Shown here: one piece after another, positions 21,703 to 30,015 of the stretch
Layout of the letters: each line of letters opens with the position of its first letter
Position numbering within the stretch: the stretch's first letter is position 1
Assembly (NCBI RefSeq): GCF_042186555.1
Contig: NC_133333.1
Coordinates: 64,529,909 to 64,593,908 of the forward strand
Length of the DNA: 64,000 bases
Direction: 5' to 3'
Origin: Aquarana catesbeiana
Lineage: Eukaryota; Chordata; Amphibia; Anura; Ranidae
Notes under the pieces: model-generated
What the model was told of the DNA's origin: nothing
The model's input: only the letters and a program-made list of their open reading frames with translations
The model's database searches: none
Translations under genes and position numbers: made by a program

Positions 21703-23565
21703 CGGCGAAAACATTCACCTATGCAGAGGCCTGGTTCGGAAGGACATTGTGCACAATAAAAAGATGTGTCTCTTCTGAATCCTGCTCTGGTACACACCTT
21801 ACATTTTTTTTGCCGTCGTTGGCCTGTTGGTTTGGGAGGGATTTTATCGAGAAAGTGGCGTTCAGAGAGTCGACTTAGAACATCTGATCGGATATTTTCT
21901 GGTGGGCCGTTCAGGAATATAAGGGCAGTGAAAACTTCCTCCTGGTAGCCAAGGAAGCGTTTGGGGTTTTGGGTGGAGTTACGATAAATTACATATGAAT
22001 TGTATATGGCCAATTGAAAAAAATAAATTGTGACTTTTTTATACCAATGGTATGTCCATCTTGTGGCAAGGTATGGTTCCAGCATTTGGTCATTGAAGTC
22101 GACTCCCCCCATAAACAAATTATAATCATAGATGCATTTAGGTTTTTGTATGGGGCCATTCCTTCTGGGGATTTCCACGAAGGTATCATTGTGGATTGAA
22201 GACAACATGTAGACATCTCTTTTGTCCCTCCACTTCACTGCCAAAATCTCGTTGTTTCGTAGACTTGCCGTTTCTCCTTTTCTCAATTTCTTATTGACAA
22301 GACTTTGAGGAAAGCACTTCCGGTTCTTTTTTATGGTGCCACATGCTGGCGCCTTCTTCTGGTGAAGGTTGTGGAACAGGGGCAGAGATGTGCAGAAGTT
22401 GTCTACATATAAATTATAGCCTTTTTCCAGTAGGGGGTATATGAGGTCCCAAACAATTTTTCCGCTTGATCCCAAGTAGTCTGGGCAATTAGGGGGTTGC
22501 AGCTGGGTGTCCTTCCCATCGTACACTTTGAAGGCATATATGTAACCTGTGAATCGGTCACATAATTTGTATACCTTCACCCCATAGCGGGCCCTTTTAC
22601 TGGGAATAAATTGTTTGATTTTAAGCCTGCCACTAAATTTAACTAGGGACTCATCCACACATATGTTTTGGTCCGGGGTAAACAGCTGGGGGAATACTTC
22701 AGAAAAATAATTTAGAAGCGGCCGAATTTTGAAAAGCCTGTCATAATTTGGGTCATTTCGGGGAGGGCACTGGGTATTGTCATTGAAATGAAGGAAACTC
22801 ATTATCATGAGGTATCTGTTTCTGGGCATTACCTTGGAGAATACTGGCATGTGGGTTGACCAATAGGACATCAAAGTGTTTTTTTTTGGTGAGTCCCATA
22901 TTAAATGTGAGGCCTAAAAAAACCTTCAACTCCTCCACCGTTAGGTCTCTCCACTCGTAGGGACGGACATAGTAGGACGTTGGATTATTTAAAATAAATT
23001 GCTGTGCATAAAGGTTGCACTGGGCCACAATATTTGATAACATATCTTCGGTAAAAATTAAATTAAAAAAATGTATTGGGGAAAAATTCTCCGTGTCCAC
23101 CTGGACTCCTGGCTGGGCAGTGAAAGGGGGAATGTTGGCTTCTCCTGAATTAGGAGGATGCCACAAGGGGTTCTGCAGGGCATAGGGAAGGCTGGCATGG
23201 GTCCTTGGCCTTTCTTGCCGAGGTACTGAGGTGCTGGTGAATGGTACTGCTGTGCTGGTGGATGGCACTGCTGTGCTAGTGGATGGCACTGCTGTGCTAG
23301 TGGATGGCACTGCTGTGCTGGTGGATGACACTGCGGTGCTGGTAGATGCCACTGCCTCCTCACCAGAACGCCTTTGTTTGGCAGGCCGAATATCTTCCTC
23401 CTCGGAGTCACTCAGTGTTCCACTACTGAGGACTGGCTCATAATTTATGTTCGACTCAGAATCGGAGTCTGAAAGGGAATCTGAAAAAGAGAGCTCCCCG
23501 TTGCTCTCGTCGGCCTGGGAAAGTATTTGGAACGCCTCCTCGGCGGAAAAGCATCTTTTGGACAT
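21678..23565 (-). pseudogene. piggyBac transposase with a single +1 frameshift
   Basis: Translation from the ATG at 23563-23565 (complement), MSKRCFSAEEAFQ, gives a Ser/acidic N-terminus (DSDSESN near residue 40), a variable STSTAVP repeat, then the N-terminal helical domain. Near 22880 a run of nine A on the coding strand replaces the eight needed to stay in frame. The second frame, to 21678, holds the catalytic core with all expected aspartates: NICVDESLVKFSG, YNLYVDNFCTS and GVDFNDQM. It ends in a cysteine-rich finger (CKVC, CAQC, CIGECFRRYH). Total length is close to 630 codons, normal for the family. In cells the protein would cut TTAA-flanked ends. As sequenced it is broken by one base, which may be real or a base-call error in a homopolymer. 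Confidence 0.92.
23231..23350 (-). repeat. 21-bp coding repeat in the piggyBac transposase
   Basis: Five or so units encode STSTAVP or close variants. The period is a multiple of three, so copy number can change without breaking the frame. It lies in the disordered N-terminal region and is unlikely to affect catalysis. Confidence 0.8.
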
Positions 23566-23569
23566 GATT

Positions 23570-24360
23570 GCTGGTGGTGATGCAACTACACAGGTGTGTG
23601 CTAATCCTGCACTGATGGGCACTGATGAGGCGGCACTGATGAGCACAGATGGGCACTGAGGTGGCACAGATGTGCACTGATGAGGTGGAACAGATGTGCA
23701 CTGATGAGGTGGCACAGATGGGTACTGATGAGGTGGCACAGATGGGCACTGATTGGCACAGGTGGGCACTGATTGGCACAGGTGGGCACTGATGAGGTGG
23801 AACAGATGTGCACTGATGAGGTGGAACAGATGTGCACTGATGAGGCGGGACAGATGGGCACTGATTGGCACAGGTGGGCACTGATGAGGTCTGCACAGGT
23901 GGGCACTAATGAGGTGGCACAGGTGGGCACTGAGGCGGAACAGATGTGCACTGAGATGGCACAGATGTGCACTGATGAGGTGGCACAGATGAGGTGGCAC
24001 AGCTGGGCACAAATGAGGCGGCACAGATGGGGCGGCACAGATGGAGCGGCACAGATGGGCAATGATGAGGTGGCACAGATGTGCACTGATTGATTGCACA
24101 GATGTGCACTGAGGCAGCACAGATGGGCACTGATGAGGTGGCACAGGTGGGCACTGATGAGGTGGCACAGGTGGGCACTGATGAGGTGGCACAGGTGGGC
24201 ACTGATGAGGTGGAACAGGTGTGCACTGATTGTGAAGATGTGCAAATGGACACTGATCACCAATGGCAGACAGGTGGGCACCGATTGGCACAGGTGGGCA
24301 CCGATTGGCACAGGTGGGCACTGTACTGATGGGGAACTGTACTGATGGGGCACTGTACTG
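23570..24360. repeat. 24-bp minisatellite upstream of the piggyBac transposase
   Basis: About 30 degenerate units of the type GGCACTGATGAGGTGGCACA fill the 5' region of the gene. The 24-bp period keeps frames open on both strands, which explains long proline/cysteine-rich reading frames here. One minus-strand frame is continuous with the transposase start at 23565, but its repetitive content argues against translation. Confidence 0.88.
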
Positions 24361-25128
24361 ATTGGCACTGTAGGCACAGTAAAAAGGTTTTTGGAAACTC
24401 ACAGATCGCTGACAGATTCTCTCTCTCCTCACACGCTGTCTCTGTGTGAGGAGAGCCGGCAATGAGAGATGATCTCAATTGTTTACATTTGAGATCATCG
24501 CTCATTGGCCATCGCGATCACGCTGTAAATGACCGCTGTGATTGGCCATCGTACAGTGATCTGTGATTGGCTCTGTCCAAGGGACACGGCCAACACAGAA
24601 TTTCCCCGATGCGCGCTCGTGAGCGCGCACGGACAGCGAGGAAAGGGGAGGCCGTCATATGACAGCCTCCCGGGAATTAACATCTGCGCTGTAGTCGTCA
24701 TTCGGCTATGGCCGGATGTCAAGTGATTAAGCATCATTAAAATCACTGCTCCCGAAAAAACGGCCATTTTTAAAACTTTTTTTGCATTGATACATGTCCC
24801 CTGGGGCAGGACCCGGGTCCCCAAACCCTTTTTAGGACAATACCATGCAAATTAGCCTTTAAAATTATCACTTTTGATTTTGAACGTTCGAGTCCCATAG
24901 ACTTCAATTGGGGTTCTAACGTTCGTGCGAATTTTCGGTCCGTTCGCAGGTTCTAGTGTGAAGCGAACCAGGGGGGTGTTCGGCTCATCCCTACTAGCAA
25001 CCAGGTGTCCCTGGGATAGGCCTCAGGCTTCCGGCCTAGCAGCCCGGGGCAGCATAACACATATCCACCCAGACAGCCATCCAGGTTACATAGTTACATA
25101 GTTAGTCAGGTTGAAAAAAGACACAAGT

Positions 25129-25642
25129 TGTGACAGACCTAGCCAGGAGAGAGACTTTTGGAGGGGACTGAATGCCAGCCTCCTGCAAACCAATGTTCTA
25201 TTATGTTTGTCTGCCTTGGATCACAGGATGTGTATTGCATTGGAGGGTTTGTGTTTGTCTGTCTTTGATCACAGGATGTGTATTGCATTGGAGGGAGGGG
25301 GGATTCTTCCAACAGCTCTCCCTGCTAACACTGTGTACTGATGAGACGTTAAACCCACCTGACCTGTGTGTCCATGGTCATTGGACAGTTTAACCCGCCC
25401 TCTTTTCCAAGGGTGGGGGGGAAGAGTCTCTGAGTTATTTTATGTGTTGTGTCCATGTGTTATAATAAATGAGTTGATTCCTGCTTGACCCTGAAGACAG
25501 AGCATCTTGTCTCGTTTTTGGGGTGGATTATTTGTATGGGTTCCTTGTTCGGCTGATTGAAGTGCTCAGTAGCTGCCTTTGTGTTTGGGTATGGAATGTC
25601 CTAAATGACTTTAACCCCTTTCATACTCGGGGTGTCATTAAA
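25129..25642 (+). mobile_element. Solo LTR of the TGTGACAG retrotransposon family
   Basis: The block TGTGACAGACCTAGCC and the next 40 or so bases match the LTRs at 4676 and 7309. It is flanked by CAAGT at 25124-25128 and 25643-25647, and the LINE 3' end reads continuously if it is removed. It contains a tandem duplication around GATCACAGGATGTGTATTGC. No interior or partner LTR is nearby, so it arose by LTR-LTR recombination. The 3' limit is less certain than the 5' limit. Confidence 0.7.
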
Positions 25643-25848
25643 CAAGTCCATCCAGTTCAACCATAAAAAAAAAAAAAAAAAAAAAAATCATACAATCCAA
25701 TATACTATTCTATATCCACAGTTGATCCAGAGGAAGGCAAAAAACCCCAGCAGAGCATGCTCCAATTTGCTACAGCAGGGGAAAAAATTCCTTCCCGATC
25801 CCCCAAGAGGCAATCGGATTTTCCCTGGATCAACTTTACCTATAAATG

Positions 25849-26382
25849 CTAGTACCCAGTTATATTATGTACATTTAGGAAAGTATCCAGGCCTTTCTTA
25901 AAGCAATCTACTGAGCTGGCCAGAACCACCTCTGGCGGGAGTCTATTCCACATTTTCGCAGCTCTTACTGTGAAGAAACCTTTCCGTGTTTGGAGATGAA
26001 ATCTCTTTTCCTCTAGGCATAAAGAGTGCCCCCTTGTCCTCTGTGTTGACCGTAAAGTGAATAACACAACAATAAGTTCACTATATGGACCCCTTATATA
26101 TTTGAACATGTTGATCATATCCCCCCTTATTCTCCTCTTCTCAAGAGAGTATAAATTCAGTTCCTCTAATCTTTCCTCATAGCTGATCTCCTCCATGCCT
26201 CTTATCAGTTTGGTTGCCCTTCTCTGCACTTTCTCCAGTTCCCCGATATCCTTTTTGAGAACTGGTGCCCAAAACTGAACTGCATATTCCAGATGAGGTC
26301 TTACTAATGATTTGAACAGGGGCAAAATAATATCTCTCTCTCTAGAGTCCATACCTCTCTTAATACCTCTCGTGGGCGGCAC
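25849..26382 (-). pseudogene. CR1-like LINE, C-terminal region of the reverse transcriptase polyprotein
   Basis: This is an open 177-codon frame with the signature LFKSLVRPHLEYAVQFWAPV, then KVQRRATKLI, YEERLEELNLYSLEKRR and RTRGHSL, ending in a WNRLPPEVV block. This layout is typical of the region after the RT domain in CR1/L2-type LINEs. The frame opens from within the SINE at its upstream side, so its apparent first residues are not LINE. It is a fragment with no functional promoter. Confidence 0.85.
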
Positions 26383-26728
26383 AGTGGTGCAGTGGGTAGC
26401 ACTTTCGCCTAGCAGTAAGAAGGGTCGCTGGTTCGAATCCCAACCACGACACTACCTGCCTGGAGTTTGCATGTTCTCCCTGTGCCTGCGTGGGTTTCCT
26501 CCGGGTACTCCGGTTTCCTCCCACACTCCAAAGACATGCTGGCAGATTAATTGGATCCTGTCTAAATTGTCCCTAGTATGTATGAATGTGAGTTAGGGAC
26601 CTTAGATTGTAAGCTCCTTGAGGGTAGGGACTGATGTGAATGTACAATGTATATGTAAAGCGCTGCGTAAATTGACAGCGCTATATAAGTACCTGAAATA
26701 AATAAAAAAAAATAAAAAAATAAATAAT
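26372..26728 (+). mobile_element. tRNA-derived SINE (V-SINE type)
   Basis: It begins GTGGGCGGCACAGTGGTGCA with a pol III A-box-like segment and B box GGTTCGAATCC (26430-26440). The central block TTTGCATGTTCTCCCTGTGC and CGTGGGTTTCCTCCGGGTAC is the conserved domain of vertebrate V-SINEs. It ends in an (AAATAAA)-type tail. TAATAC on both sides (26361 and 26725) may be the target duplication. It sits within the CR1-like LINE and is not a tRNA gene. Confidence 0.88.
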
Positions 26729-26864
26729 ACAAGAAAGGACTTTGCTCGCTTTGAAAACCGCAGCTTGGCATTGCATGCTATTATTGATCATGCTTATGAT
26801 CTACCAAAACCCCCAGATCCTTCTCCACTATGGATTCCCCCAGTTGTACTCCCCCTAGTATGTA

Positions 26865-27089
26865 TTATGCATGCATATTCTTAGCCCCCAAGTGCATAAC
26901 TTTACATTTCTCAACAGTAAACCTCATCTGCCACATAGACGCCCAATTAGACAGAGCATTGAGGTCAGCTTGTAAATTGGAGACATCCTGTAAGGACGTT
27001 ATTCCACTGCATAGCTTGGTGTCATCTGCAAAGACAGAAATGTTACCTTTGATCCCAGACCCAATATCATTTATAAAGATATTAACCAC
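26865..27089 (-). pseudogene. CR1-like LINE, reverse transcriptase catalytic fragment
   Basis: The frame contains FADDTKLC, the catalytic motif of the RT, followed by LQADLNALSNWASMWQMRF and KCKVMHLG, the usual downstream block of CR1-like enzymes. It is cut at 27085 by piggyBac copy B, so the N-terminal part of the RT is absent. Confidence 0.85.
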
Positions 27090-27895
27090 TTAAGGACCGC
27101 CTCACGCCGATGTACGTCGGCAAGGCGGCACGGGCAGGCAAAATCACGTACATATACGTGATTTGCGTCCTGCGGGTGGGGGATCGGACCCCCCCCCCCG
27201 GTGCCCGAGGCGGTCCTGTTATGTTCCCCGGCGATCGGAGGTGAGGGGGAGGCCATCCGTTCGTGGCCCCCCCTCGCGATCGCCGCCGGCCAATCAGATC
27301 ATTTCCTTTGCTGCTGTATGCGAGGAGAGAAGACAGGTATGTGAGTAAAAACACTACACACACAGTAGAACATGCCAGGCACACAAAACACCCCGATTCC
27401 CCCCCCCCCCAATCACCCCCCCCGTCACAAACTGACACCAGCAGTTTTTTTTTTTTTTTTCTGATTACTGCATTGGTGTCAGTTTGTGACAGTTACAGTG
27501 TTAGGACAGGTACTGTTAGCCCCCTTTAGGTCTAGGGTACTCCCCTAACCCCCCCTAATAAAGTTTTAACCCCTTGATCACCCCCTGTCACCAGTGTCAC
27601 TAAGCGATCATTTTTCTGATCGCTGTATTAGTGTCGCTGGTGACGCTAGTTAGGGAAGTAAATATTTAGGTTCGCCGTCAGCGTTTTATAGCGTCAGGGA
27701 CCCCCATATACTACCCAATAAATGTTTTAACCCCTTGATTGCCCCCTAGTTAATCCTTTTACCACTGATCACCATATAACCGTTACGGGTGACGCTGATT
27801 AGTTCGTTTATTTTTTATAGTGTCAGGGCACCCGGCGTTTATTACCGAATAAAGGTTTAGCCCCCTGATCGCCTGGCGGTGATATGCGTCGCCCC

Positions 27896-28970
27896 AGGCA
27901 GCGTCAGATTAGCACCAGTAGCGCTAACACCCACGCACGCAGCATACGCCTCCCTTAGTGGTATAGTATCTGTACGGATCAATATCTGATCCAATCAGAT
28001 CTATACTAGCGTCCCCAGCAGTTTAGGGTTCCCAAAAACGCAGTGTTAGCGGGATCAGCCCAGATACCTGCGAGCACCTGCGTTTTGCCCCTCTGCCCAG
28101 CCCAGCCCACCCAAGTGCAGTATCGAGCGATCACTGTCACTTACAAGGCACTAAACGCATAACTGCAGCGTTCGCAGAGTCAGGCCTGATCCCTGCGATC
28201 GCTAACAGTTTTTTTGGTAGCATTTTGGTGAACTGGCAAGCACCAGCCCCAGGCAGCGTCAGGTTAGCGCCAGTACCGCTAACACCCACGCATGCACCGT
28301 ACACCTCCCTTAGTGGTATAGTATCTGAACGGATCAATATCTGATCCGATCAGATCTATACTAGCGTCCCCAGCAGTTTAGGGTTCCCAAAAACGCAGTG
28401 TTAGCGGGATCAGCCCAGATACCTGCTAGCACCTGCGTTTTGCCCCTCCGCCCGGCCCAGCCCAGCCCACCCAAGTGCAGTATCGATCGATCACTGTCAC
28501 TTACAAAACACTAAACGCATAACTGCAGCGTTCGCAGAGTCAGGCCTGATCCCTGCGATCGCTAACAGTTTTTTTGGAAGCATTTTGGTGAACTGGCAAG
28601 CACCAGCCCCAGGCAGCGTCAGGTTAGTGCCAGTACCACTAACAACCACGCACGCAGCATACGCCTCCCTTAGTGGTATAGTATCTGAAAGGATCAATAT
28701 CTGATCCGATCAGATCTATACTAGCGTCCCCAGCAGTTTAGGGTTCCCAAAAACGCAGTGTTAGTGGGATCAGCCCAGATACCTGCTAGCACCTGCGTTT
28801 TGTCCCTCCGCCCGGCCCAGCCCAGCCCACCCAAGTGCAGTATCGATCGATCACTGTCAATTACAAAACACTAAACGCATAACTGCAGCGTTCGCAGAGT
28901 CAGGCCTGATCCCTGCGATCGCTAACAGTTTTTTTGGAAGCTTTTTATTGAACTGGCAAGCACCAGTGGC
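27896..28970. repeat. Three-unit tandem array, period 355-360 bp
   Basis: Units start near 27896 and 28251 and 28611, each with AGGCAGCGTCAGRTTAG, TAGTGGTATAGTATCTG, GTCCCCAGCAGTTTAGGG and TCACTGTCA. The last two are the most alike. The array is GC-richer than its surroundings and lies directly upstream of the transposase remnant, so it may be an amplified 5' untranslated or promoter region. Confidence 0.88.
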
Positions 28971-29021
28971 CTAGTACACCACGGTCGTAGTCAAACCCAC
29001 ACTGCAGTAACACTTGGTGAC

Positions 29022-29409
29022 GTGGCGAGTCCCATAATTGCAGTTCAAGCTGGTGAGGTGGCAAGCACAAGTAGTGTCCCGCTGCCACCAAGAAGACAAA
29101 CACAGGCCCGTCATGCCCATAATGCCCTTCCTGCTGCATTCGCCAATCCTAATTGGGAACCCACCGCTTCTGCAGCGCCCGTACTTCCCCCATTCACATC
29201 CCCAACCAAATGCAGTCGGCTGCATGAGAGGCATTTTCTTTATGTCCTCCCGAGTACCCCTACCCAACCCCCCCCCCCAAAAGATGTCGTGTCTGCAGCA
29301 AGCGCGGATATAGGAGTGACACCCGCTATTATTGTCCCTCCTGTCCTGACAATCCTGGTCTTTGCATTGGTGAATGTTTTGAACGCTACCATTCACTAGT
29401 TGAGTATTA
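29022..29409 (+). pseudogene. piggyBac transposase remnant lacking the catalytic domain
   Basis: The first part reads GEVASTSSVPLPPRRQTQ and LPPFTSP, matching in style the disordered N-terminal region of the transposase at 21678-23565. It then jumps to RLHERHFL, the segment just before the C-terminal finger. After a C-run near 29270 the frame changes and encodes the finger RCRVCSKRGYRSDT with CPSC and CIGECFERYH, ending at a TAG at 29407-29409. Every catalytic aspartate motif is missing. Deletion of about 400 codons made this copy dependent on another transposase. A truncated protein with a finger but no nuclease is conceivable but would need the frameshift bypassed. Confidence 0.88.
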
Positions 29410-30015
29410 GCGTAGGGTACAGCATTGCACAGACTAGGCACACTTTCACAGGGTCTCCCAAGATGCCATCGCATTTTGAGAGACCCGAACCTGAAACCGG
29501 TTACCATTATAAAAGTTAGTTACAAAAAAAGTGTAAAAAAAAAAAAAATATATATATATAAAAAAAAAAAAAAAATAGTTGTCGTTTTATTGTTCTCTCT
29601 CTCTCTCTTTTCTCTCTATTGTTCTGCTCTTTTTTACTGTATTCTATTCTGCAATGTTTTATTGTTATTATGTTTTATCATGTTTGTTTTTCAGGTATGC
29701 AATTTTTTATACTTTACCGTTTACTGTGCTTTATTGTTAACCATTTTTTTGTCTTCAGGTACGCCATTCACGACTTTGAGTGGTTATACCAGAATGATGC
29801 CTGCAGGTTTAGGTATCATCTTGGTATCATTCTTTTCAGCCAGTGGTCGGCTTTCATGTAAAAGCAATCCTAGCGGGTAATTAGCCTCTAGACTGCCTTT
29901 ACAAGCCGTGGGAGGGAATGCCCCCCCCCCCACCGTCTTCCGTGTTTTTCTCTGGCTCTCCTGTCTCAACAGGGAGCCTGAGAATGCAGCCGGTGATTCA
30001 GCGAGCTGACCATAG

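Larger units (their letters stand above)
19718..24730 (-). mobile_element. piggyBac element, nearly autonomous
   Basis: The element is bounded by TTAA at 19718-19721 and 24727-24730, with ends TTAACCACTTG and CAAGTGATTAA. Two sister copies of the host repeat keep the empty site (CACTTTAAGCAT at 3761-3772 and inverse GCTTAAAG at 62381), proving a precise insertion. It carries a transposase gene on the minus strand, subterminal repeats at 20190-20240 and 20560-20620, an 80-bp tandem block and a 24-bp minisatellite. The only visible coding defect is one extra base in a homopolymer. Confidence 0.95.
19430..24995. mobile_element. Partial fold-back family copy, split by a piggyBac
   Basis: 19430-19717 and 24731-24995 together match 3340-4060 in order and orientation, including the block around GCACGGGAAACATGCGCC and the run TCACTGCTCCCGAAAAAA. 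The right terminus GGCTCATCCCTA is the inverse of TAGGGATGAGC. A 5-kb piggyBac (19718-24730) separates the halves. The left side is truncated compared with the copies at 2479 and 62121. Confidence 0.75.

Noticed and set aside
23601..24462. Long proline/cysteine-rich reading frames on both strands
   Set aside because: The 24-bp repeat keeps every frame open. Only the part from 23565 downward has transposase features.
26372..26445. Possible tRNA gene (A box and B box present)
   Set aside because: It is the head of a V-SINE. The cloverleaf is degenerate and the sequence continues into the conserved SINE domain and an A-rich tail.
27896..28970. CRISPR-like array
   Set aside because: Units of 355-360 bp with no short spacer pattern; it is a tandem array inside a transposon in a eukaryotic context.
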